A DNA stretch of 8,738 nt, taken from assembly GCA_051877705.1 (NCBI GenBank), contig JBJEJD010000183.1, positions 1-8,738 on the forward strand, read 5' to 3'. The translations under genes were made by a program, and so were the position numbers. Below are positions 1 to 7,013 of the stretch, in pieces (position 1 is the stretch's first letter; each line of letters opens with the position of its first letter). Origin of the DNA: Coprococcus_A sp051877705 (GTDB taxonomy: Bacteria; Bacillota; Clostridia; Lachnospirales; Lachnospiraceae). The notes below the pieces were generated by a model. It was not told the DNA's origin, did not search any database, and saw only the letters and a list, made by a program, of their open reading frames with translations.

Positions 1-1035
1 CGTTCTGTTGTTCCTTATACACCAGGGGAGCAGCCGAACAGGAAGAATATGATCAAGTTAAATACAAATGAAAATCCTTATCCACCTGCACCGGGAGTGC
101 GTCAGCTTCTGGACAGCTTTGATGAAGACAGACTGCGTCTTTATCCTGATCCTACAGCGGGACTGCTGGTCAATACACTGGCAGATTACTATGGCGTGGA
201 CAGCGATCAGGTGTTTGTGGGAGTTGGTTCCGATGATGTACTTGCTGTGGCATTCATGACATTTTTTAATTCTGATAAACCGATATTCTTTCCGGACATC
301 ACCTATTCCTTTTATCCGGTATGGGCAGATCTGTTTAAGGTACCTTATGTGAAGAAGGCGCTGACAGAGGATTTTTCGATTTGTGCGGAGGATTATTATC
401 CGGCCAATGGCGGTGTGATTTTTCCAAACCCTAATGCACCGACCTCACGTTATGAGGAGTTATCAGTCATAGAAGATATACTTGAACACAATCAGGATGT
501 CATCGTCATCATTGACGAAGCCTATATTGATTTTGCCGGTGAAAGCGCGCTGAAGCTTCTGGAGCGTTATGAAAATCTGCTGGTGGTACAGACCTTTTCG
601 AAATCAAGATCCATGGCGGGCATGAGAATAGGTTTTGCTATAGGTCATCCTGATCTGATCAAGGCTATGAATGATGTGAAATATTCCTTTAACTCTTATA
701 CCATGAATCAGACTTCCCTTGTTCTGGGTACGGAGGCTGTAAAAGATGAAGCTTATTTTAAGGAATGCGTGAATAAGATCAGGGACACAAGAGAACGAGC
801 CAAAGCAGATTTTTCCTCTCTGGGATTTACTTATCCGGAACCGGGAGCTAACTTTATCTTCGTTACCCATCCTGAATATCCGGCAAGGGAATTATTCGCG
901 GCACTGCGGGAACAGGACATCTATGTCCGCTACTTTAATCAGCCCCGCATCGATGATTACCTGAGGGTAACAATCGGAACCGATGAGCAGATGGACCGGT
1001 TATTTAACTTTTTACGAGAGTACATGAGAGTGTAA
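1..1035 (+). CDS. hisC: Histidinol-phosphate aminotransferase (5' end cut by window)
   Basis: PLP-dependent class I/II aminotransferase that converts imidazole-acetol phosphate and glutamate to histidinol phosphate in cytoplasmic histidine synthesis. The reading frame is open from base 1. The codons before the first ATG (49) encode VVPYTPGEQP, the conserved HisC N-terminus, so the true start lies upstream of the window and ATG 49 is internal. There are 344 visible residues against a usual length of about 350-360, so only a short piece is missing. Counting from base 1, the visible motifs are LNTNENPYPP near the N-terminus, the cofactor-binding NAPT (from residue 145), DEAY (Asp172, Tyr175), the PLP-lysine motif FSKSRSMAGMRIG (Lys201, codon 601-603) and the phosphate-binding Arg322 in YLRVTIGT. 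No other his gene is visible downstream. Some HisC-like proteins use other aromatic substrates, but the motifs fit HisC well. Confidence 0.93.
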   Translation, partial: RSVVPYTPGEQPNRKNMIKLNTNENPYPPAPGVRQLLDSFDEDRLRLYPDPTAGLLVNTLADYYGVDSDQVFVGVGSDDVLAVAFMTFFNSDKPIFFPDITYSFYPVWADLFKVPYVKKALTEDFSICAEDYYPANGGVIFPNPNAPTSRYEELSVIEDILEHNQDVIVIIDEAYIDFAGESALKLLERYENLLVVQTFSKSRSMAGMRIGFAIGHPDLIKAMNDVKYSFNSYTMNQTSLVLGTEAVKDEAYFKECVNKIRDTRERAKADFSSLGFTYPEPGANFIFVTHPEYPARELFAALREQDIYVRYFNQPRIDDYLRVTIGTDEQMDRLFNFLREYMRV

Positions 1036-1061
1036 CAGTTCAGCTTCGAAATTTTGTAAAA

Positions 1062-1214
1062 ATGCGCATATGTGGCAGATTTCTACCTTCAAACCGTTCG
1101 GAAAACGCCGGTACTTGACTTTTTGGAGTGTAATGAACAAAAAGTCATAGTATCCGCTGCGTTTTTCGCCGAGCGGGAGCGTGTTTGAAGGTAGAAACTG
1201 TCCACATTGTGCAT
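1062..1214. repeat. Long imperfect palindrome, probable MITE- or REP-like element
   Basis: The two halves of this 153-bp segment are reverse complements with small indels. The outer arms contain ATGTGG and CCACAT; next come TTTCTACCTTCAAAC (1080-1094) and its exact complement GTTTGAAGGTAGAAA (1183-1197). Inside these are GTTCGGAAAACGC against GCGTTTTTCGCCGAGC, and CGCCGGTACT against AGTATCCGCTGCG. The tip is a perfect 9-bp stem, GACTTTTTG (1117-1125) with CAAAAAGTC (1138-1146), around a 12-nt loop. It lies wholly between hisC and the helicase gene. It has no coding content and no obvious target-site duplication. I infer a dispersed non-autonomous element; it could also act as a large RNA hairpin between the two genes. 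The inverted-repeat structure is seen directly, while its mobility is not. Confidence 0.8.
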
Positions 1215-1247
1215 CAGAAATCTAAAAGGCTGAACGGTTACCGATAT

Positions 1248-1256
1248 GGAAGGGAG
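1248..1256 (+). promoter_or_regulatory. Ribosome binding site deciding the helicase start
   Basis: GGAAGGGAG lies 6 nt before ATG 1263. The longer open frame begins at TTG 1185, inside the right arm of the palindrome, and has no comparable Shine-Dalgarno sequence. This site therefore supports ATG 1263 as the start. Confidence 0.75.
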
Positions 1257-1262
1257 TACAGC

Positions 1263-3668
1263 ATGGCACAGAAAACAGTTTCGGTTTCAGTGCGCCGTCT
1301 GGTAGAGTTTATTCTCAGGACGGGTGATATTGATACGGTTTCGGGCACTTTTGCTGAAATGGATGCCATGCAGCAGGGCGGCCGGATGCACCGGAAGCTC
1401 CAGCAGGAGGCGGGACCGTCTTATAAGGCGGAGGTCACGCTGAAACATACAACTGTTATCGATGAGGCGCTGTCCATTGTTGTGGAAGGCCGCACCGATG
1501 GTGTTATCACTGAATCGGAGATGGCCGCCGATGAAGAAGGTGTGCTGTCCATGAGGGAAGTGGTGACCATCGATGAAATAAAAGGAACCTACAGAGATCT
1601 GAGGCATATCACGGAGCCTGTGACTGTTCATCTGGCACAGGCTATGTGTTATGCCTATTTCTATGCGCTACAGGAGGATCTGACGGACATTCAGATTCAA
1701 ATGACCTATGTGCACCTGGAATCAGGCAGAGTAAAGCGGTTTATGGTGAAGAAAGACCTGGAGGAACTGGATGTCTGGTATACGGAGCTGATTGAAAAAT
1801 TTGCTGTGTGGGCCAGATGGAAGCTGGATTGGGATGAGAAAAGAACAACAAGCATCGGAGAATGCAGATTTCCCTTTGAATACAGAGACAGCCAGCGTAA
1901 GCTTATATCCGGCGTTTATCAGACCATTATCCGACATCGCCGCCTTTTTGTGGAAGCGCCTACGGGCACCGGAAAGACCATTGCTACTATTTATCCGTCT
2001 GTCCAGGCCATGGGCAATGGTCTGGCGGAACGGATATTTTACCTTACAGCCAAAACTATTGCAAGGACTGTGGCCGAGGATACTTTTTCACTGCTTCAGG
2101 ACAGGGGTCTTGTCATGAAAGTGATCACTTTGACAGCGAAAGACAAAATCTGCATTTTTGATGAGGCGGCATGCAGCCCCGATTTATGTCCGAGGGCGAA
2201 GGGACATTATGACAGGGTGAATGAAGCTTTATATGATCTGATTATTCATGAAGACCGGCTGACCAGGGAATGCCTGACAGAATATGCTGCGAAGCATAAT
2301 GTCTGTCCTTTCGAATTTCAGTTGGATGCAGCTTTGCTGGCTGATGCCATTATATGTGATTACAATTATGTCTTCGATCCTGATGTTGCTCTGAAGAGGT
2401 TTTTCAGTGACCGGAGCGGTGATTATCTTTTCCTGATTGATGAGGCCCACAATCTGGTGGACCGGGCACGGGATATGTACAGCGCTGTTCTGATACTGGA
2501 AAGTTTTGAGAAGGTTATGAGGGGAATCCAGGGAATGGACAGGAAGCTGAGTGGCCACCTGGAGAGATGCATACGCTCCATGAGAACCATTCGGGATGAA
2601 TCGGAAGCGGCCTGTGAGCTGCTGAATAATATCGGCAGTCTGGTGGTCTGCCTGACGAAGCTGACAGAGGTGCTGGAAGAAGAACTGAAATCAGAAATGC
2701 ATCCCGATATGAGAGATACGTTGATGGACATGTATTTTGATGTGCGGAGATTTGTCAATACATTTGACCGGTCCGACGACAGATATTTGATCTATGCACT
2801 GAGGGAGAAAGAATCTTTTGAAATAAAGATTTTCTGTGTGGATCCGTCAAAGGATCTGGGAGAGCGTCTGTCTCAGGGCTGCGGAACTGTTTTTTTCTCG
2901 GCTACATTGCTGCCTGTACAATATTATAAGGAAATGCTCAGTGATACGGCAGAGAAGGACTATGATCTTTATGTGGATTCGCCCTTTGACCAGAGCAACC
3001 GTCTGCTTGTGGCGGCAGGGGATGTGAGCAGCCGTTACAGTCGGAGAGGACCTAAGGAGTATGAAAAAATGGCAGCTTACATCAGAGATATCATACGGGG
3101 CAAACACGGGAATTATCTGGTGTTTTTTCCATCCTATCAGCTGATGAAGGATGTATTTGATGTCTTCACGGAAATGGAGCTGGTTAAAGCAGGCCATGGT
3201 CTGCATATTGTGATGCAGGAGTCGGAGATGGGCGAGGATGCCCGCCAGGCATTTCTCAGTGAGTTTCAGTCGGATCCCCAGAAGTCTGTGATTGGCTTCT
3301 GTGTTATGGGCGGTATTTTCTCGGAAGGCATTGATTTGAAGGAAGATCGGCTTATCGGGGCCATCATTGTGGGAACGGGGCTTCCCCAGGTGTGTTACGA
3401 ACGAGAACTTCTAAGCAGATATTTTAATGAGAAATGTGGTCTGGGTTTTGAGTATGCTTATCTGTATCCGGGAATGAACAAAGTATTGCAGGCCGGAGGG
3501 AGAGTTATCAGGACTGAGAAGGACAGGGGTGTCATTGCGCTTCTGGATGAAAGATTCAATTATCAGCAATACAGAAAAATTTTCCCACGGGAATGGCAGA
3601 ACTGCGGCAGGACAAGTTTACCTATGATTGCAGGTCAGGTGGAGAATTTCTGGACAGAACAGTCATAA
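1263..3668 (+). CDS. PD-(D/E)XK nuclease fused to XPD/DinG-type Fe-S DNA helicase
   Basis: Predicted 801-residue ATP-dependent DNA repair enzyme. Residues 1-150 look like a RecB/Cas4-family nuclease domain: His43 in GRMH, Asp79 in VEGRTDG, Glu105 and Lys107 in DEIK, and the QxxxY motif Gln126/Tyr130. The rest is a superfamily 2 Rad3/XPD/DinG helicase. It has Walker A APTGTGKT (Lys238) and the DEAH box Asp393-His396. Cysteines 297, 304, 309 and 348 lie between these, where XPD-type enzymes hold a [4Fe-4S] cluster. The C-terminal motif VI is QAGGRVIR (743-750). I chose ATG 1263 because of its ribosome binding site and because conserved-looking sequence (VRRLVEFILRTGDID) starts just after it; the 26-residue extension to TTG 1185 reads through the repeat. 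It is separate from the downstream operon. It resembles DinG but is not the E. coli-type protein, so no symbol is given. The substrate is probably branched or damaged DNA (inferred). Confidence 0.9.
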   Translation: MAQKTVSVSVRRLVEFILRTGDIDTVSGTFAEMDAMQQGGRMHRKLQQEAGPSYKAEVTLKHTTVIDEALSIVVEGRTDGVITESEMAADEEGVLSMREVVTIDEIKGTYRDLRHITEPVTVHLAQAMCYAYFYALQEDLTDIQIQMTYVHLESGRVKRFMVKKDLEELDVWYTELIEKFAVWARWKLDWDEKRTTSIGECRFPFEYRDSQRKLISGVYQTIIRHRRLFVEAPTGTGKTIATIYPSVQAMGNGLAERIFYLTAKTIARTVAEDTFSLLQDRGLVMKVITLTAKDKICIFDEAACSPDLCPRAKGHYDRVNEALYDLIIHEDRLTRECLTEYAAKHNVCPFEFQLDAALLADAIICDYNYVFDPDVALKRFFSDRSGDYLFLIDEAHNLVDRARDMYSAVLILESFEKVMRGIQGMDRKLSGHLERCIRSMRTIRDESEAACELLNNIGSLVVCLTKLTEVLEEELKSEMHPDMRDTLMDMYFDVRRFVNTFDRSDDRYLIYALREKESFEIKIFCVDPSKDLGERLSQGCGTVFFSATLLPVQYYKEMLSDTAEKDYDLYVDSPFDQSNRLLVAAGDVSSRYSRRGPKEYEKMAAYIRDIIRGKHGNYLVFFPSYQLMKDVFDVFTEMELVKAGHGLHIVMQESEMGEDARQAFLSEFQSDPQKSVIGFCVMGGIFSEGIDLKEDRLIGAIIVGTGLPQVCYERELLSRYFNEKCGLGFEYAYLYPGMNKVLQAGGRVIRTEKDRGVIALLDERFNYQQYRKIFPREWQNCGRTSLPMIAGQVENFWTEQS

Positions 3669-3775
3669 AATTGGATATAAAACTATAATAGAGATAAATA
3701 GTAATGCAAAATATTCCCCTCTATTGTTAAAGATTGTAGCTGTTGAATAAAAATAAAAAAATAAGGGATTCATAG

Positions 3776-3804
3776 TTGCAAGGGCAATGGAATATTGTTA
3801 AAAT
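3776..3804 (+). promoter_or_regulatory. Sigma-A-type promoter for the hydrogenase operon
   Basis: TTGCAA (3776-3781) and TAAAAT (3799-3804) are separated by exactly 17 bp, matching 4/6 and 5/6 of the vegetative consensus. Transcription would start near 3811, leaving a leader of about 47 nt before ATG 3858. It is the only well-spaced -35/-10 pair I found in the 189-bp gap, and all four downstream genes appear to depend on it. Confidence 0.55.
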
Positions 3805-3812
3805 GTTGTTAA
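3795..3812 (+). promoter_or_regulatory. Paired TTGTTAA motifs over the -10, possible Rex-like operator
   Basis: TTGTTAA occurs at 3795-3801 and again at 3806-3812, with a 4-bp gap; a third copy is at 3724-3730. Clostridial Rex, the NADH/NAD+ sensing repressor of fermentation genes, binds TTGTTAA-N4-TTAACAA. The spacing here matches, but the second half is a direct repeat instead of an inverted one (4 of 7 bases fit). The pair overlaps the -10 and the likely start site, where a repressor would act. This is suggestive only. Confidence 0.3.
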
Positions 3813-3857
3813 TCATTCGGAAGCGTGGATGGTTGAGTAAGATAAGGAGGATTTAGT

Positions 3858-4097
3858 ATGACAATAACAATCTGCATCGGGAGCTCATGTCATTTGAAAG
3901 GCTCAAGAACAATAATTCAAAAACTGGGTGAGCTGATCACAGCCCGTCAGTTAAACGATAAAATTGAATTGAATGGTTCATTCTGTATGGGTGAATGTGC
4001 CAATGGAGTTTGTGTAAAAATTAACGAGGAGCTGTTTGGAGTTTCACCGGATACGGTAGAATCATTTTTTGAGACAGAAGTACTTAGGAGGCTGTAA
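3858..4097 (+). CDS. Small thioredoxin-like [2Fe-2S] protein, NuoE/HydC-like
   Basis: A 79-residue cytoplasmic protein matching the C-terminal thioredoxin-fold [2Fe-2S] domain of NuoE and of the HydC subunit of electron-bifurcating hydrogenases. The ligand pattern is Cys6-x4-Cys11-x31-Cys43-x3-Cys47 (motifs CIGSSC and CMGEC), with a further Cys52. It lacks the N-terminal helical part of full NuoE subunits (about 160 residues), so it is a stand-alone electron carrier or redox module. A strong AAGGAGG (3844-3850) sits 7 nt before ATG 3858. It is the first gene of the operon, with only 2 bp between its stop codon and the HydS start, so the two are probably translationally linked. It may pass electrons to HydS or HydA2, or help set the redox state that HydS senses; neither role is shown by the sequence. 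Confidence 0.85.
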   Translation: MTITICIGSSCHLKGSRTIIQKLGELITARQLNDKIELNGSFCMGECANGVCVKINEELFGVSPDTVESFFETEVLRRL

Positions 4098-4099
4098 GC

Positions 4100-5830
4100 G
4101 TGGGCGTCATTGGTTTTAAAAAGGCAAAATGCAAGGATTGCTATAAATGTGTCCGCCTTTGTGCTGTAAAAGCCATACGAATAAAAGATGAACATGCGCA
4201 GTTCAGGGCCAGTGAATGTGTGGAATGTGGTCAGTGCCTGGAATCGTGTCCGCAAAATGCTATCACATTTATAAGAGATATTCAAAAGATAAAATCCATG
4301 ATTGCGAATGGAGAGACAACAGTCGTATCGCTGGCTCCGGCTTATCTCGGTGTGTTTGGAGACGCAGAGCCGGATCAGATGGCTGCAGCTCTCCACCAGC
4401 TTGGTTTTACATATGTGCATGAGACGGCCGAGGCCGCCGGCTATGTAACACAGGCTTATATGGATTATTGTGACCGATCGGACAAAGATGCTGTACTGCT
4501 GACATCATCCTGTTCGGCCATTAATAATCTTATTGAGAAATATCATCCGGATATGATTCCGTATCTGATGCCTGTTGTAACGCCGGCCATTGCTCATGCA
4601 AGAATGCTGCGTGCAAAATATGGACCGGATGTAAAAATTATTTACATCAGCCCATGTGTGGCTGATGGAGGAGATGCCCTGAGAAATTCAAGGATAGAGG
4701 GCCTTATTGACGCTGTACTGGATTTTGCTACTTTGAGAGACTGGCTGAGAGGGCTCGGCATCAAGATTCCGGAATGTCCAAAGAGCCATATGGACAGTCT
4801 GGACCCAAAGGTAATGCGGCTTTATGCGGTCAGCGGCGGTGTTTTGTCAGCTATTAAAGCTTCGAAAGGGCGGAAATACAAGCATAAAAGGCTGTATGTC
4901 AGTGGTATCGGGCCATGTGAGGAGCTTTTTGAATGTATTCGCAATGGCGAGATCAAAAATTGTGTCATAGAACTGAATTCCTGCGTAGGGGGATGCATCA
5001 ATGGGCCAATGACCGGAGGACGAAAAAGAGATCGTTTCAGGGCTAAAATAAGTGTCAGTCAGAAGGTGGATGAACATGAAGCACCGGAGCTTCCGCCATT
5101 ACCGGAGAGTGTTGACCTGAGCAGAGAATTTGCCAACAGATGCAGGGAGAAAAGAGCTCCGTCCGATGAACAGATCCGGGCGATTCTGACACAGATTGGT
5201 AAAGATTCACCGGAAAAAGAACTGAACTGTGGTGCGTGCGGATTCAGAACCTGCCGTGATAAGGCGATTGCTGCGTATAGGGGTAAGACAGAACTGACAA
5301 TGTGTATACCATACATGTATGAGCAGGCCAAAGGTATGTCCGATGTCATCTTATCGGTCATGCCAAATATGATCATTGTAGTGGATAAAGATTATAATAT
5401 CTGCGAATTTAATAATGCAGCGGAGGTTGCTTTTAGTATTTCACAGACAGAAGCTATGGGGCGTCCTGTTTCAAGAATCATTCCGACAGAGTATTTTGAA
5501 AAGGTTTTTGAGGAGAAAAGAAGTCTGATCGACCTGCGCGTGGATTATGATAAATATCATATTAAAACGATGCAGAATATTATTTATATGCGGGATCAGG
5601 AAAAGGTACTTGTTATCATGCGTGATATAACAGATGGTGTACGAAAACAGGAACAGCTGAAACGTGTGAAACTTGATACGGTGGCTATGGCCCAAAATGT
5701 TATTAACAGGCAGATGATGGTGGCGCAGGAAATTGCCGGGCTTTTGGGTGAGACAACAGCAGAGACAAAATCAACGCTGCGTAAGCTGCGGGATATGCTG
5801 ATGGATAGCGATGAGGATATGAAAGTATGA
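4100..5830 (+). CDS. hydS: Putative sensory [FeFe]-hydrogenase with PAS domain (group C)
   Basis: A 576-residue protein, probably an H2 or redox sensor and not a major catalyst. Domains in order: a 2[4Fe-4S] ferredoxin domain (Cys11/14/17/21 and 40/43/46/50); an H-cluster domain (about 70-330); a CxxCx4Cx16C [4Fe-4S] domain (Cys377/380/385/402); a PAS domain (about 413-512, ending VIMRDITD); and a helical tail to 576. H-cluster ligands are kept at Cys138 (TSSCS), Cys186 (SPCVAD), and Cys295 and Cys299 (CVGGC). Compared with catalytic TSCCP and PCxAKxxE motifs, the proton-transfer cysteine is Ser137 and the motif-2 lysine is Asp189. This kind of degeneration is known in sensory group C enzymes. 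The start is GTG 4100, 8 nt after AGGAGG (4086-4091). There is no kinase or cyclase output domain; the next gene, a phosphatase, overlaps its stop by 4 bp and is the likely output partner. Confidence 0.88.
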   Translation: MGVIGFKKAKCKDCYKCVRLCAVKAIRIKDEHAQFRASECVECGQCLESCPQNAITFIRDIQKIKSMIANGETTVVSLAPAYLGVFGDAEPDQMAAALHQLGFTYVHETAEAAGYVTQAYMDYCDRSDKDAVLLTSSCSAINNLIEKYHPDMIPYLMPVVTPAIAHARMLRAKYGPDVKIIYISPCVADGGDALRNSRIEGLIDAVLDFATLRDWLRGLGIKIPECPKSHMDSLDPKVMRLYAVSGGVLSAIKASKGRKYKHKRLYVSGIGPCEELFECIRNGEIKNCVIELNSCVGGCINGPMTGGRKRDRFRAKISVSQKVDEHEAPELPPLPESVDLSREFANRCREKRAPSDEQIRAILTQIGKDSPEKELNCGACGFRTCRDKAIAAYRGKTELTMCIPYMYEQAKGMSDVILSVMPNMIIVVDKDYNICEFNNAAEVAFSISQTEAMGRPVSRIIPTEYFEKVFEEKRSLIDLRVDYDKYHIKTMQNIIYMRDQEKVLVIMRDITDGVRKQEQLKRVKLDTVAMAQNVINRQMMVAQEIAGLLGETTAETKSTLRKLRDMLMDSDEDMKV

Positions 5831-7002
5831 ATGTAAGTCTGGATATCTGCAATAAAAGCCTGAATAAAAAGGAAGAAGAGCTTTGCGGAGATACAGTTGA
5901 AGTAGTTAAGACTGCAGATGCAGAAATCGTGATTTTGTCAGATGGTATGGGAAGCGGTGTCAAAGCTAACATTCTGTCGACATTGACAACGAAAATCCTC
6001 GGAACGATGCTGAAGAACGGCGAGAGTATTGAAGATTGTGTAGAAACGATTGCAATGACCCTGCCGATCTGCAAGGTTCGTCAGGTGGCTTATTCAACCT
6101 TTGCGATTCTTCAGCTTTTCAGAGATGGACATGCCTATCTTGTGGAATATGATACTCCGGCCTGTATTGTGGTCCGCGATGGTAAAAAACTGGACCTGTC
6201 CTATACTGAGAGAGAGATTGCGGGGAAAGCTATCAGAGAATATCGTCTGGATATACAGGAAAATGATTATTTCATTATGATGAGTGATGGCGTGACCCAT
6301 GCTGGTGTTGGTGGCATGTATGGGTTTGGATGGGGACGTACACGAATCGGAGAATTTATTCAGGAGCAGTTTAAAAAAGAGAAAATAACAGCAGCACGAC
6401 TGGCAGCAGCGGTGATCAATGAATGCAGTTATCTTTATCATCAGCGTCCGGGAGATGATACAACAGTCGTTGTTGCAGGTGTAAAAGTACGGAAGGATCT
6501 GAATATATTTACAGGACCTCCGACCAGCAGTGATGATGATGAAGTGCTGATGCGCGATTTTATGAATTCTCCGGGACTTCATGTGGTCAGTGGAGGTACC
6601 AGTGCGACTATCGCTGCGAGAGTATTGAAGAAGAAAATTATTGCCTCTCTTATATATACAGATCCGGATATTCCGCCCACGGCGAAAATTGAGGGGTTGG
6701 ATCTGGTGACAGAAGGAGTGTTGACTCTGAACAGGACAGTTAGTCTGCTGCAGGCCTATAATAAAGGGCAGCAGGATGAAAAGTTCTTTAAAATACTGGA
6801 TGAGGACAATGGCGCATCACAGTTGGCCAAGCTCATTATCGAGAGCAGCACGCATATTCACTTATTTGTTGGTGAGGCCATGAATCCGGCTCATCAGGCT
6901 GCAGGTTTGCCATTTGATCTGAGCATTCGTATGCGATTGGTGGACAGGATCATAGAAGAAGGTAAGAAAATGGGGAAAATAGTCAGTGTTAAATATTATT
7001 GA
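5827..7002 (+). CDS. SpoIIE-type PP2C Ser/Thr phosphatase with extra C-terminal region
   Basis: A 391-residue protein. Residues 1-220 form a PP2C/SpoIIE phosphatase domain with the metal-binding aspartates in place: CGDT near residue 20, LSDGMGSG (Asp39), MSDGVTH (Asp154) and GDDTTVVV (Asp210/211). Such enzymes remove phosphate from Ser/Thr of partner proteins using Mn2+ or Mg2+. Residues from about 225 to 391 form a second region that I do not recognise, with an acidic SSDDDE linker, a glycine-rich SGGTSATIAAR stretch (from Ser255) and predicted alpha/beta character. There is no signal peptide or membrane segment, so it should be cytoplasmic. ATG 5827 overlaps the hydS stop (ATGA), with GAGGA at 5813-5817 as the ribosome binding site. 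This coupling suggests it carries the HydS signal. The target is unknown, and no anti-sigma factor or antagonist gene lies in the window. Confidence 0.87.
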   Translation: MNVSLDICNKSLNKKEEELCGDTVEVVKTADAEIVILSDGMGSGVKANILSTLTTKILGTMLKNGESIEDCVETIAMTLPICKVRQVAYSTFAILQLFRDGHAYLVEYDTPACIVVRDGKKLDLSYTEREIAGKAIREYRLDIQENDYFIMMSDGVTHAGVGGMYGFGWGRTRIGEFIQEQFKKEKITAARLAAAVINECSYLYHQRPGDDTTVVVAGVKVRKDLNIFTGPPTSSDDDEVLMRDFMNSPGLHVVSGGTSATIAARVLKKKIIASLIYTDPDIPPTAKIEGLDLVTEGVLTLNRTVSLLQAYNKGQQDEKFFKILDEDNGASQLAKLIIESSTHIHLFVGEAMNPAHQAAGLPFDLSIRMRLVDRIIEEGKKMGKIVSVKYY

Positions 7003-7004
7003 GG
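7001..7004 (+). promoter_or_regulatory. Ribosome binding site deciding the hydA2 start
   Basis: GAGG overlaps the stop codon of the phosphatase gene and lies 9 nt before ATG 7014. The in-frame alternatives TTG 6999, ATG 7005 and ATG 7008 would have no usable Shine-Dalgarno sequence, so ATG 7014 is the preferred start. Confidence 0.55.
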
Positions 7005-7013
7005 ATGATGAGT

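Noticed and set aside
1185..1262. TTG-initiated 26-residue N-terminal extension of the helicase
   Set aside because: It starts inside the right arm of the palindrome and has no ribosome binding site; ATG 1263 has GGAAGGGAG at good spacing and the conserved-looking protein sequence begins there.
3684..3689. TATAAT as an upstream promoter for the hydrogenase operon
   Set aside because: No -35 element stands 16-18 bp before it; AT-rich background explains it.
3687..3725. AATAGAG / CTCTATT inverted repeat after the helicase gene as a terminator
   Set aside because: The stem is only 7 bp, AT-rich, with a 25-nt loop and no T-run after it.
3669..3857. Riboswitch or small RNA in the gap before the hydrogenase operon
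   Set aside because: The region is AT-rich with no stable nested hairpins or recognisable aptamer core, and the predicted leader is only about 47 nt.
3947..4420. 157-codon open frame on the - strand
   Set aside because: It lies antisense across the [2Fe-2S] gene and the start of hydS, both of which have clear cysteine motifs; it has no recognisable features of its own.
6094..6582. 162-codon open frame on the - strand
   Set aside because: It is antisense to the phosphatase domain with its intact SDG and GDDTT motifs; it has no independent support.
6999..7013. TTG 6999 or ATG 7005/7008 as the hydA2 start
   Set aside because: GAGG at 7001-7004 fits only ATG 7014; the upstream choices have no Shine-Dalgarno sequence.
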